A DNA stretch of 64,000 bases from Mesostigma viride (taxonomy: Eukaryota; Streptophyta; Mesostigmatophyceae; Mesostigmatales; Mesostigmataceae). Below are positions 31,678-42,374 of this stretch, piece by piece. The position numbers and the translations under genes were made by a program. Positions within the stretch are counted from its first letter, which is position 1, and each line of letters opens with the position of its first letter. Under the pieces are notes generated by a model. That model had not been told where the DNA came from and searched no databases. It saw only the letters and a program-made list of their open reading frames with translations. The stretch is from positions 1 to 64,000 of the forward strand of contig RPFO01001928.1 in NCBI GenBank assembly GCA_009746045.1. The letters are read 5' to 3'.

Positions 31678-32910
31678 ATGACGTGCCCAGCCACCTCCTT
31701 GTACATTGCGGTCGAATTGGGCATGGTCAGGAGTTTTTCCACCTTCAACACCTTCAACGATGCCAGACCCAGCTATTTCGACATGCCACCCCTCAAGCTA
31801 CTGGAGTTCGTGTTTTATGGGTCATACGCCTCCCTTCTCGACCTGTGCCAACGCCTTCAACGCCTTTGCCGCTTCCGCAATGGACCTGACGGCCGGTTCA
31901 CAATGCGACAACAATCTGAGAACCTGGCCAGCTGGTCTCGCCCCCGTCTTCAGATCGGCGCCCTCTTTTCCATCCTTGACCGCTCTGTCACGGACCTCTG
32001 GACCCCCTCCCCCTTGACCGAATCCACCTTCCTCCTCCACCTCCAAGCAACCATCTCACAGCACGTGACGCCCCTAGCCGCAGATGTGGCGGCAATGGGC
32101 GGCACGCTGGCTGCTGAGCTCCCCACCATCTCCACCGCCACTTCCAGCCTCCTCGCCTCCTCCACCGCCACCACCCCCACCTCCGTCGCCATCACCGCCC
32201 AGCTCCGCGACATCGACCAGCGTCTTAAGGACAACGCCATCGCTATCGAGGTTCTGCAGAACACCGCAGGCCTCACCGCCCAGGCGGTGAAGGACATTGC
32301 CGCCAAGCCAGCCCCGGCTGGCCTGGCCGGCGATGCTCCTCCCATCACCACCTGGGCGGACATGCTTAAGCAACATACCACCTCCACCACCTCCGCCGTC
32401 GCAGCCCAGCTTCAACAGCAGACGCTTGACCTCCGCGAGGAGGCCGAGCTCGCCAAGCGCAGCCTCAACGTCATTGTCAAGAACTTCAAGATGGAGGAAG
32501 GTGAGAATTCCGAGAAGCTTTTGCGTGCGTTTGAGAGAGAAATCCTTGGTCGCATGGGCCTTAACGGTGAGATCGAGCTGGCCGCCCACCGCCTTCCCCG
32601 CGCGCGGGGTAAGGCAGGGCCGCCCCCGCTCCTTCTCACCTTTAAGACCCCGGCGGACAAGATTTCTTTTCTCAGACGCCGCAAGCGGCTCGAGAAGACT
32701 CTCTTCACCCTTGATGACGACTTGACCCTGGCGCAGCAACAACGGCGACGGGAGCTATGGCCGACCTACCTCCAGCTCCGACAGACCAAGGCGGGACAGC
32801 CGGTGTACTGGAAGGGGGCGGCCATCTACGTCGGCCATAAGCCCTGGCAGGCGACCCCCCCCCCCCCGCGGCCCCAGCGACTCCAGACGCCCCAGCTTAG
32901 GGGAATATAG
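31678..32910 (+). CDS. L1-like ORF1 protein of an ORF1-only non-LTR element (copy A)
   Basis: 410 residues, intact, starting at ATG 31678. N-terminal part: FVFYGSYASLLDLCQRLQRL, then an Ala/Ser/Thr-rich stretch. A helical segment (AAQLQQQTLDLREEAELAKR, ~240-260) is likely a coiled coil. It runs into an RRM-like start, NVIVKNFKMEEGENSEKLL, and a C-terminal domain with RKRLEKTLFTLDDDLTLAQQ, ELWPTYLQLRQ and VYWKGAAIYVG. Coiled coil, RRM and CTD in this order are those of L1 ORF1p, an RNA-binding chaperone. The 3' UTR and tail follow at once; no endonuclease or RT frame lies downstream. It probably relies on another element's ORF2. Confidence 0.88.
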   Translation: MTCPATSLYIAVELGMVRSFSTFNTFNDARPSYFDMPPLKLLEFVFYGSYASLLDLCQRLQRLCRFRNGPDGRFTMRQQSENLASWSRPRLQIGALFSILDRSVTDLWTPSPLTESTFLLHLQATISQHVTPLAADVAAMGGTLAAELPTISTATSSLLASSTATTPTSVAITAQLRDIDQRLKDNAIAIEVLQNTAGLTAQAVKDIAAKPAPAGLAGDAPPITTWADMLKQHTTSTTSAVAAQLQQQTLDLREEAELAKRSLNVIVKNFKMEEGENSEKLLRAFEREILGRMGLNGEIELAAHRLPRARGKAGPPPLLLTFKTPADKISFLRRRKRLEKTLFTLDDDLTLAQQQRRRELWPTYLQLRQTKAGQPVYWKGAAIYVGHKPWQATPPPPRPQRLQTPQLRGI

Positions 32911-33345
32911 CAGTAGTAGTGTAGAATAGATAGACCGTGGCCATGTACATGTACGCCTCCTAGAGGCACTATCCCAGCTAAGCCACGCGCTTTACTTAAT
33001 CATGTACATGTGTGCCTATGATGAGCCACACCCCAGATGATGCCTAGCTTTATTTAGTTCTGTTGTGCCTATGCAGGGAATAACTCTCTGCTGAGACGCC
33101 ATGCCCTAGCTTCTTTGTATAGCTATGCTGATCTTCCCCCCCATGACAGGCTCCCCCTTCGCTGGGCATAGCTTGAAGATCATGGGGATGCCAGTGCCCT
33201 GGTGCACCTAGAGCAAGGGTCCTTTACATCCCCACCCTTGCAGGAAGTAGCTTAGGATGTATGATAGGCCATACGCCCCCTCTCAAGGGCTATGTGCTAC
33301 ATATACTCCCAACGGAGTTATGTTACAATTCAATTCAATGGTCAG
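32911..33345 (+). repeat. 3' UTR, hairpin and tail of ORF1-only copy A
   Basis: UTR matching 27441-27885 and 35062-35490, hairpin ACTCCCAACGGAGT (33305-33318), then a CAATT-repeat tail to about 33340. 33346-33540 is unassigned flank. Confidence 0.88.
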
Positions 33346-33540
33346 GAGCCTTTTGGATGGCATAGGAAGTGTTAGTGTGCCTTAATACTCACTAATGCCT
33401 TCCTTAGCGTCTGCACAGGTGGCCAACTGCCAAAATTAATAACTGCTACAGCTGAGCTCAGAATGCCACCAAACTTTGACAGTGCCTTCTATGGTCATGA
33501 CAGAATTTGACTCGTGCTTTTCAGGCCTAATTGATGTGTT

Positions 33541-33890
33541 ATGAGTGTGTATGGGGACGCCCCCATACAAAAGGTAGGGAAACATGCCATGACCTATACC
33601 CAGATGTTGCTGGACGACCTAGTGGTCCCAGCCCAGTTTGAGTACCGCATCCACTCTCTCTCCCGTCTTTGGACTGCCATGCAAGACAAGACGCGGTGGA
33701 AGAAGATTGTCAAGGCGCACACGCCAGCCCCTGTGGGCAAGCCGCCTCCCCCCAAACGGAGGAGCCGTTTTGATGAGTAGCGTAGATAGGCTTTTCTAGA
33801 CTAGATATAGCTTAGAGTTAGGTTAGTTCGATTACGCGGCTTCCTCCACACCACCCATCCAACCTGGAATATGTGCTACATGATCTCCCA
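33541..33890 (+). pseudogene. LINE ORF2 extreme C-terminus with 3' UTR
   Basis: Last ~75 codons of ORF2 (YTQMLLDDLVVPAQFEYRIH, SLSRLWTAMQDKTRWKK, GKPPPPKRRSRFDE, stop 33778-33780), nearly the same as 14600-14800. The UTR runs to CATGATCTCCCA and stops in the loop of the usual hairpin, where ORF1 copy B begins without any tail between. Confidence 0.88.
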
Positions 33891-35061
33891 AGTTTTTGAC
33901 AAGCTCAACCCCGACAAGATCCTGAGCTACGTGTTTTTCGGATCGTATGCCTCGCTTCTCGAGATGTGCAAGCAACTCTTCCATCAGGGCCGCCTCACCG
34001 ATGCTTTCCAGAGACGCACCCACAACTTCGACCAAATCCTCCAATGCCGCCGCCCCCACCTTCAGATTCGCGTCCTTTTCTCCCTCCTCGGCCGCTCCCT
34101 CGAGGAGCTTTGGCCCCCAAAGCCCCTCACCACCACCTTAACCGAATCCTCCATCCGCTCACTCCTCAAGGAGGCCCTCGAGCAGCACGTGGCCCCCATC
34201 GCAGCAGATGTGGCGGTCATGGGCAGCACGTTGGCTGCCGAGCTCCCCCTCCTCTCCACCGCCACCTCCACCATCTCCACCGCCACCTCCACCCTCCTCG
34301 CCTCCTCCACCGCCACCACCTCCACCTCCGACGCCATCACCGCCCAGCTCCGTGACATCGACCAGCGTCTTAAGGACAACGCCATTGCTATTGAGGTTCT
34401 GCAGAATACCGCAGGCCTCACCGCCCAGGCGGTGAAGGACATTGCCGCCAAGCCAGCCTCGGCTGGCCTGGCCGGCGATGCTCCTCCCATCACCACCTGG
34501 GCGGACATGCTTAAGCAACATACCACCTCCACCACCTCCGCCGTCGCAGCCCAGCTTCAACGGCAGACGCTTGACCTCCGCGAGGAGGCCGAGCTCGCCA
34601 AGCGCAGCCTCAACGTCATTGTCAAGAACTTCAAGATGGAGGAAGGTGAGAATTCCGAGAAGCTTTTGCGTGCGTTTGAGAGAGAAATCCTTGGTCGCAT
34701 GGGCCTTAACGGTGAGATAGAGCTGGCTGCCCACCGCCTTCCCCGCGCGCGGGGTAAGGCAGGGCCGCCCCCGCTCCTCCTCACCTTTAAGACCCCGGCG
34801 GACAAGATTTCTTTTCTCAGACGCCGCAAGCGGCTCGAGAAGACTCTCTTCACCCTTGATGACGACTTGACCCTGGCGCAGCAACAACGGCGACGGGAGC
34901 TATGGCCGACCTACCTCCAGCTCCGGCAGACCAAGGCGGGGCAGCCGGTGTACTGGAAGGGGGCGGCCATCTACGTCGGCCACAAGCCCTGGCAGGCGAC
35001 CCCCCCCCCCCCGCGGCCCCAGCGACTCCAGACGCCCCAGCTTAGGGGAATACAGCAGTAG
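33871..35061 (+). CDS. L1-like ORF1 protein of an ORF1-only element (copy B)
   Basis: 396 residues, open throughout. The first ATGs (33871, 33880) lie in the upstream LINE 3' UTR, so the native start is probably lost and these are fused codons. From DKLNPDKILSYVFFGSYASL onward it parallels copy A, with a longer Ser/Thr-rich linker made of TCCACC repeats. From DAITAQLRDIDQRLKDNAIA to the end it is almost identical to copy A, including the coiled coil, NVIVKNFKMEEGEN and the WKGAAIYVG end. RNA-binding chaperone role inferred from the L1 family. No ORF2 follows. Confidence 0.85.
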   Translation: MCYMISQVFDKLNPDKILSYVFFGSYASLLEMCKQLFHQGRLTDAFQRRTHNFDQILQCRRPHLQIRVLFSLLGRSLEELWPPKPLTTTLTESSIRSLLKEALEQHVAPIAADVAVMGSTLAAELPLLSTATSTISTATSTLLASSTATTSTSDAITAQLRDIDQRLKDNAIAIEVLQNTAGLTAQAVKDIAAKPASAGLAGDAPPITTWADMLKQHTTSTTSAVAAQLQRQTLDLREEAELAKRSLNVIVKNFKMEEGENSEKLLRAFEREILGRMGLNGEIELAAHRLPRARGKAGPPPLLLTFKTPADKISFLRRRKRLEKTLFTLDDDLTLAQQQRRRELWPTYLQLRQTKAGQPVYWKGAAIYVGHKPWQATPPPPRPQRLQTPQLRGIQQ

Positions 35062-35545
35062 TAGTGCAGAATAGATAGACCGTGGCCATGTACATGTACG
35101 CCTCCTAGAGGCACTATCCCAGCTAAGCCCCGCGCTTTATTTAATCATGTACATGTGTGCCTATGATGTGCCACACTCCAGACGATGCATAGCCTTATTT
35201 AGTAATGTTGTGCCCATGCAGGGAGTCACTCTCTGCTGAGAAGCCATGCCATAGCTCTTGTATAGCCATGATGATCTTCCCCCTCACAGGCATGCTCCCC
35301 CCTTACCCGGGCATAGCGTGATAGACCATGAGGGTGCGGGTGCCCTGGTGCACCTAGAGCAAGTGTTGTTTACATTCCCACCCTTGCAGGAAGTAGCTTA
35401 GAATGTATTATAGTAGGCCCATATGCCCCTTCTCAGGGCTATGTGCTACATATACTCCCAACGGAGTTATGTTCCTAATTAATTAATTAATTAATGATCT
35501 CCCAACGGAGACATGTTATAATTTAATTTAATTTTTTAATGGGGA
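35062..35545 (+). repeat. 3' UTR and tail of copy B followed by a second LINE 3' tip
   Basis: Hairpin ACTCCCAACGGAGT (35454-35467) and AATTA-repeat tail of copy B are followed directly by a second hairpin, TCTCCCAACGGAGA (35498-35511), with its own TTTAA tail. The second is a LINE insertion reduced to its last ~50 bp. 35546-35814 is unassigned. Confidence 0.88.
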
Positions 35546-35814
35546 CGCCCCGCCTAAAAAAGCGTATTTTTGGCCCGAAAATTAATAACTCAAAGGGATG
35601 TGCTGATTTTGTTGATCCAATTAGGTAGAAACCATGTCCCATGACATTTTTATATGGGTTGTGCTTTTTTCATGCAACTGGTTCTCCCACTGTTCTGGGC
35701 AAGTTGTGCCCCGGACAGCGTTTTTTTCTATTTTTAGCACATAGTCGGTGTATGGTTGGGGGTAGTACCCCCAACAAGTGGTGGTATGCATGCCCAAACA
35801 TCATGTTTATGGTC

Positions 35815-36845
35815 CACGCCCCCATGCCCTTTACAGAAGGGTGTGTGGCAGGGCTGCGTGCTGTCGCCCTACCTGTTCATTATTGTTGTCGAATACGTAA
35901 TGATTCAGGCGCGCAAGCGATTTGCCCGCATCGTGGGCAGGGAACCAGGAGTGCAGGTTGCTAACAAATTCTGGCATGGCGGTGCGGACACGGAGATTCG
36001 GCTAGCAGACATCATTTATGCAGACGACACCACCCTCTTCGAGGACACTGAGCACGTGCAGACATGGCTTGACTGCCTGGCTCTCGAGGCCCGTGCAGTG
36101 GGGCTTGAGGTCAGCAAGAAGACAGAGGCCCTGGCGGTTGGGCTCACCAACTCACCGCCACCCCTCTATCTCCTAGACGGCTCTCGAGTCCTGTATCGGG
36201 ACCGCGTTAAGCTGCTGGGCAGCCTGCTCCCCAGCTGCGAGGTTGATGCGGACCATCGCATCTCCCTCGCCTGGCACGCTTTACGTCAGTACCGGGCCCT
36301 GTGGCGCAAGCCCCTGGGCAAGATCGAGAAACAGGACCTGTTCAAGGTCCTCGTCCTTCCTGTTCTCACCGTATGGCGCCGAGACGTGGACCCTCACCGC
36401 CGACCTGGCCCGCAAGCTGGACGGCGCGGTCACCAGCATGCTGCGTTCCATTTTCAGAGTAGGATATGCTGCTCATGTCCGCAATGAGGACCTGTACCAG
36501 GGCATGCCCTATATCACCAGCACCATTAAGCAACGCCGCCTGCAGCTTGTAGGGCACCTAGCTCGCACCAACCAGGTAGACACCTCACGTGGCCCCCCCG
36601 CAGGACTGCGACCAGCCCAGCCTGGCCGGCACCTCCTGACGTGGGCTGGGCCTAGTGATGTTAGACGCCGCAAGGCCCGCACCTTCAAGGAACAGCTAGT
36701 AGAGGACATGGGGGGCCTCGGCCTCTCCGTGATTTGGAAGAAGATGATGGACAAGGCCAAGTGGGCCCAGGTCATAGAGGACAATGAGCCCCCCCCAGTG
36801 GGGAAGCGCCCGCGTGTGCAGTCCCGCGGGAGGCACGCCAGATAG
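35815..36845 (+). pseudogene. LINE ORF2 fragment: RT palm to C-terminus
   Basis: Starts at PPCPLQKGVWQGCVLSPYLF. It has the catalytic box IIYADDTTLFEDTEHVQTW, the thumb-like LDGSRVLYRDRVKLLGSLLP, then one inserted base near 36370 that shifts the frame (CTCACCGTATGGC where sister copies have CTCACGTATGGC). After it: YGAETWTLTADLARKLDG, NEDLYQGMPYI, GHLARTNQVDTS and a basic end PRVQSRGRHAR, stop 36843-36845. A different subfamily from 13747. 5'-truncated and dead. Confidence 0.9.
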
Positions 36846-37042
36846 CTCCCCCTCGGGCAGCGTGCGGCTGCCTAGATAGATGTTGTAATTAGAATGCTGT
36901 TAGGTAGATGTAGTATGTAGCCAATGTAGATAGATTAGACCGGTAGGAATGTTTGCACCCATCCATCCATCCATCGGGGTTAATGCTCCGTGACTCCCCA
37001 ACGGGAGCACGAGTCTAATTAATTAATTAATTAATTAATTAT
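36846..37042 (+). repeat. LINE 3' UTR, hairpin and AATT tail
   Basis: UTR with (CATC)n, hairpin CTCCCCAACGGGAG (36994-37007), tail of AATTAATTAATT to 37040. 37043-37144 unassigned. Confidence 0.85.
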
Positions 37043-37166
37043 GGTCCCCAAACATCATTCAGTGGTTGTCAGTTGCATTTCTGTAGTTATTAGGGGGCTT
37101 CAGTTTTGATACATTTCCATGGGACCCTCCTTTGTTGGGTTGGCTTAACCCCTCAACCGTCTTTGA

Positions 37167-37899
37167 CTCGTGACTAAAATGAGTCACGAGTTGCACAGTA
37201 TGCCACAGGTGCCCCCATTCAGCCTAATTATTTTTTCTAGACCATACTAGGAACCAAGCATAACCATATTAGGGCCCACCTGGGGGTATAGTGGGTGGTC
37301 CCAGTGCTAGCCCCCCCTGCTCTATAAATAGCCCCCCCCTCAGGGGGGTACGGTGAGTGTGCGCGGTGACACCCTTATAATGGATGATAGACCCCTTTCC
37401 TCAATGAGTTGACCCTGGGGTTGGTTTTGTAGATAGATTTTTTAGTTAGGATGGGATACAAACACTAAAAATTGTAACTCCCCCAGGGACCCATCAGCTG
37501 GTGCTAAAAATAACTGGTGACTATTTTGAGTCGCGAGTTTTGGGGGGGCTAAAACAGGCATCCTAGTGCAGTTTTGAACATGGAAACGATAGGTAAGCAT
37601 GGAGTATGGGCAAACATGCATGCTAACACTTATTCCAACCTGTGTGCCACCAATACCTGCCATAACCACTGCAGGTCCCTGCCGGATATGATTGGAGACG
37701 ACTACGCGCGGGCCGCGAGTACGGGGTTCACAACCTTATCATGCATGATGGAGCACGTATACCTTGGATTTCACCCTAGTATTTCAGGGGGGACTGCAAC
37801 TGTACCCAAGCACTACATCCAAACATTTACATGTCTTGTTTCACCCAGGGACCCACAAGATAATGCTAAAAATAGCTGGTGACTATTTTGAGTCACCAG
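37167..37899. repeat. Three left subterminal 24-nt palindromes
   Basis: 37167-37190 CTCGTGAC...GTCACGAG, 37514-37537 CTGGTGAC...GTCGCGAG, 37876-37899 CTGGTGAC...GTCACCAG. Each is an 8-nt arm, 8-nt centre, 8-nt arm. Arms of the first and third differ but remain perfectly paired. Confidence 0.85.
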
Positions 37900-38060
37900 T
37901 TTGGGGGGGGCTAGAATAAACATCCTAGTGCAGTTTTGAACATGGAAATGATAGGTAAGCGTGAAACATGCATGATTATGTTTATTCCAGCCTATGTGGC
38001 ACAAATATATGCCACAATAAGCGTAAATGCTTGCAGACCCGCTGATACTGTGGTACTTAT
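37440..38060. repeat. Direct duplication of a ~200-bp segment
   Basis: 37480-37680 and 37850-38030 share GGGACCCA, TGCTAAAAATA, GTGACTATTTTGAGTC, CATCCTAGTGCAGTTTTGAA and GATAGGTAAGC in the same order, about 360 bp apart, diverged by several percent. Each copy includes one of the subterminal palindromes. Confidence 0.8.
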
Positions 38061-38120
38061 TTTTACATGCATGATGGACCTTGCACACAAAGTCAAAACA
38101 TCCCAGCACTCCTAGATAAA

Positions 38121-39698
38121 TTAGTGACCAAGGGACCATGCATGCAGTAACACTGAAAATTGCCAACTAGAAATAGGTGGCACTGTGACCATCACGGAGC
38201 AGATTTTCAAACTGCACAAGTTATGCATAAACATGAAAGCTAATAAGACATGACCATGAAACAATAACCCATGCAGGCTAACAACATGAAACCAAATAAC
38301 ACATGCACAGGTGGGTCCATGAAACAATAACACACACTTCAAACCATGCCGGCCCATGGTGATACACGGCGCGCATGAGCGCGGGCAGGAAAGGCCAAAT
38401 GCCATGCCACGTAGGCAACAAATGCTAGCATTCTTAGTCAGCCTCCGTAGGACTATATCCCAGGCGGACATGCTCCGCCCTGAGATGGCGGCGCCGCGCC
38501 ACCCCCTTGAGCTTCCGGGTGGTGGCTGCTGCTGCCCCCTCGTGGTAGTGGCGCCCTTGAAATTCTTGGCGCATTCGCCACGCTGGAAGAGGCGCTGCCA
38601 TACCCGCTGCTTCGTCACGTTGAAGTCCAGCCCCTCCACCTGCCCGGAGTGGAAGAGGCCGAAGCAGTTCCGCTCGCTGTTGCTGCAGAACGCCATGTCA
38701 CAGTGCTCGCACATGACCGAGGTCTTGTGCTTCCTGCCTTGCGCGCAGCACAGTTGGCACAGCACCTGCTCCACCCAGAAATTTGTCCATCTCATGCATT
38801 GTTAAGGGGTGCCACTCACGCTCACCTGGCTTGCCCGCCCCCTTGAGCTCAGCATAGTCGTTGGTCTCCTTGACAATCTTGGCCACGACATCACGTTGGG
38901 ACCAGAAAAGGGAGAACAGCCCGAGGGGCCCAAACTTGAGCTGGGCAGGGGAAAGGTTTTGATAGCAGGCGGTACCCGTCATCGGCGACAGCACCGGAGT
39001 ATCGGGAAAAGGAAACACACCTGGCTTGCCGAAACCAGATTTCCAGACAGTCTCGGCTGGCTCCTCAGTGGCAGGCGTGTCGTTAGGAAAAACGAATCAT
39101 CGAGCTCAGCCTCACCGCTCGGCACCGGACCCTCCGCACCCTTCTGGTAAACAAAGTCGTCATCGGAAGCGTCCGAGACAACGCTCTCGCTGGCCGCCGC
39201 CTTGGTCTGACGGCGCCTTTTCGGGGCGTGGCTGATGGCTGGGTTCTTCTTCGGGTTGCCGACAGCGCGCTTCCCCGGCTCGCGTCGCTTGACCGGTGTG
39301 GGCAGCTCGATATCCTCGGATTTGTCGTCGTCGTCCTCGCCGGCGTCAGAATCGCTATCCTGGCCCTGCTCGCTATCATCGTCACTGCTACCTGCCGTTG
39401 GGGCCTTCCTTGCTGCGCATTCTTTCACTAGAGCTTCGTACTCATCTGAGCTGCACGAATATATGAAAATCTGCTCACGGGTGAATGGGTACGTGAGCTT
39501 GTCGTCCGGGAAATAGCACCGTGCACCATCTCCGGACCTGTTCACTGTCACTACCTTGCCCGGCAAACGTACCTCGCTGTGTTTTTCCCCATACTGCTCT
39601 ATCGCCCAGTCTAGTCCGAATTTTTCCACTGGCACTGCCATGAAAATGCCCTTTTTTACCTTGAAAGTCCGTATATCTGCCTGCATTTCGTCCGCCAT
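38121..39698 (-). pseudogene. PiggyBac-type transposase, core-deleted
   Basis: Starts at MADEMQADIRTFKV (39698). The acidic/basic N-terminal part has runs of Asp/Ser and KRRRQTK. A frame slip at a T run near 39087 is followed by the piggyBac N-terminal domain: GLFSLFWSQRDVV, IVKETNDYAEL and REWHPLTMHEMDKFLG. The sequence then jumps, with a frame change near 38795, to the C-terminal Cys-rich zinc domain CQLCCAQGRKHKTSVMCEHC. The whole DDD catalytic core, several hundred residues in the family, is missing. It cannot catalyse transposition; it shows which family made the element. The exact 3' end is unclear. Confidence 0.8.
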
Positions 39699-40917
39699 GT
39701 CTACGTCCGCGCTCCCCCCTTTTTTCGCATCCTTCGTTTTCGTACGTTTTTGTCAATTTTTTTTACCGCCCAAACCTGCATGCACCAGGGTACCCTGTTG
39801 ACTTTGACCAGGGTTTCCACCCTGATACGGTGGTCAAATACGGTCAGACAAGTGTCCTACGGATAGAGTGAATCTAGATCTTTTCGGTGGTCTAGTTGGT
39901 TCCCGCCAAAACCTTCCCGCCAAATCCCTACAGGGCGCACAAACGAGTTTTTGTAAACATCAGACACTGATTTCTTCAGACGGTGCGCAAGGCTGGGGAG
40001 TGCGCGAGGCTGGGAGTGCGCAAGGCTGGGAGTGCATCGTGGCTGGGCGCGGCGCGGCAGCGTGCGCAAGGCTGGCGCGTAAAACTGCAAACGACGTAAA
40101 TCGTATCGGCTGCCTTTGGACTTAGCCGAATTTCGTCGTCGATGCGAGTGGTGATGGCCGTTTAGATCTTAGTTTTTAACCCGACGGGTTTCCTTATGAT
40201 GCGTTCAAAATGGCAGCTGATGGCATGATTACTTAACATGTGGCGCGCGCAAAGAGCCTGTAGTCGTGCAGTTTACCCTCGATAATCAATCAATCTGAGT
40301 CTCGAGTCCACGTTGGAGTCCACTGACCCCCCGACTAGAATTTCCGACCCCCAATGTTGCACGCAAGCTATGCCTGCCATGCTTTTTCTATTTCCTAACA
40401 CCCACAGTTGGGGGATCATAGTCATTGACAATTTCTCCCCGTTGCTTTTTATGCTGCATATCCAACTATATCGGAGTAAGAGGGGTCGAGCGGATGACGC
40501 CGACATGGTTTGCATATACCTTCATAGTGGCTTCAAATCGTCATATTCTTGAAGCGCGGTCAGTTCAGCCCACAGAACCTTACGTACGTCTTACCAAGGT
40601 ACATGCACGGTGGGGACGCGGTCGGCCGGTCGGGGTTTGCCTGCTTTCTTTACCCAACCAGGGACATGTTCGTGATTTTCTTGCAGCGCTGGAAGATCAG
40701 TCCCGGGAAGAACCGCCTGCGACCCCTGGACCGTTCCGTTCCAACGATACCTGTGACTCTTCAGCATCAACGGTACGAATAGCACGAACCCGCCCACGTG
40801 CTTGGCCGCCATACCCGTTCCTAGTCATGCCATGCTCCTTCCTAGTCATGCCATGGTCGTTCCGAGTCATGCCATGGTCGTTCCTAGTCATGTCACTCCC
40901 GTTCCTAGTCATGCCAT

Positions 40918-41366
40918 TAATTAATTAATTAATTAAAATGATAGCTCCGTTGGGAGCATATGTAACACATAGCCCTGAGAAAGGGGCATCTATGGGTTTG
41001 TAATACAATCAGGGCTACAACCTGCAGGTGGAGGATGTACAACTGTCACCTGCTCTGGGTGCACAAGGTGCACCTGCACCGCCATGATGGTTCATGCCTC
41101 CTTAACAAGCACAGGCACCCAGGGGGGGCTTGAGGAGAGGGCCTAGAAGGCCTGCATGACATATGGGGTGGAGGGTATGTGGCTAGGCTATAGCTGGTGT
41201 ACACATGGCATCTCAGCAGAGAGTAACTCCCTGCATAGGCATCGCATGGCTAAATTCTTAATGCATCATCCATGGGAGGTCCCATTGTAGGCTGGGCGCG
41301 GCTAAATACTGAAAGCATCATCCATGGGGGCCATTATGGGCGCACATGCGCGTGGGCCACGTCATG
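40918..41366 (-). mobile_element. Truncated LINE 3' end inside the left arm
   Basis: Minus-strand LINE UTR with hairpin GCTCCGTTGGGAGC (plus strand, 40944-40957) and TTAA-repeat tail, sitting within the 21-bp array. Mirrors 45206-45652. Confidence 0.85.
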
Positions 41367-42170
41367 TCATACCCGTTCCTAGTCATGCCATGGCCGTTCC
41401 TAGTCATGCCATGGTCGTTCCGAGTCATGCCATACCCGTTCCTAGTCATGCCATGCCCGTTCCTAGTCATGCCATACTCGTTACTAGTCATGCCATGCCC
41501 GTTCCTAGTCATGCCATACCCGTTCCTAGTCATGCCATACCCGTTCCTAGTCATGCCATACCCGTTCCTAGTCATGCCATGCCCGTTCCTAGTCATGCCA
41601 TGGCCGTTCCTAGTCATGCCATGCCCGTTCCTAGTCATGCCACACCTGTTCCTAGTCATGCCATGCCCGTTCCTAGTCATGCCATACCCGTTCCTAGTCA
41701 TGCCATACCCGTTCCTAGTCATGCCATACCCGTTCCTAGTCATGCTGTACACGCTCCTAGTCATGCCACACCCGTTCCTAGTCATGCCATACCCGTTCCT
41801 AGTCACGCCATGGTCGTTCCGAGTCATGCCATACCCGTTCCGAGTCATGACATACTCATTCCTAGTCATGCCATACCCGTTCCTAGTCATGCTGTACCCG
41901 TTCCTAGTCATGCCATGGTCGTTCCGAGTCATGCCATACCCGTTCCGAGTCATGACATACTCATTCCTAGTCATGCCATACCCGTTCCTAGTCATGTTGT
42001 ACACGTTCCTAGTCATGCCACACCCGTTCCTAGTCATGCCATGCCCGTTCCTAGTCATGCCATGCTCTTTCCTAGTCATGCCATACCTGTTCCTACTTCC
42101 TAGTCATGCCATACCCGTTCCTAGTCATGCTGTACACGTTCCTAGTCATGCCATGCCCGTTCCTACTCAT
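41367..42170. repeat. 21-bp tandem array, left
   Basis: About 38 units of CGTTCCTAGTCATGCCATACC, with a small outlying block at 40815-40917 beyond the LINE insertion. Because 21 is divisible by three, several frames stay open: minus MTRNGYG heptads (253 codons), plus PVPSHAI (259) and PFLVMPY (291). Confidence 0.95.
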
Positions 42171-42374
42171 GTCATGGTTTTTACCTGTATGTCCTCTGCC
42201 CTTGGTGCCAGCGTTCTGTGAGCACCTCAATGTATGGTCTGTCGTGAGAACAATAATGGCAGTCTAGCCAACGTCGATACGTTCGAGTTGGGCTCATAGT
42301 TAGTTGGTTGTTGTCGACCCACACAATAGCTGTTGCTTGTGTTAATTGGGAAATGTGTTTTATTGCAGCTGAAC

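Noticed and set aside
41318-42103. Repeat protein gene in the 21-bp array
   Set aside because: Open frames exist on both strands because the unit is 21 bp without stops; no start context or domain supports one frame. Kept only as a finding.
41367-42170. CRISPR array
   Set aside because: Units are contiguous 21-bp repeats with no unique spacers, in a eukaryotic context.
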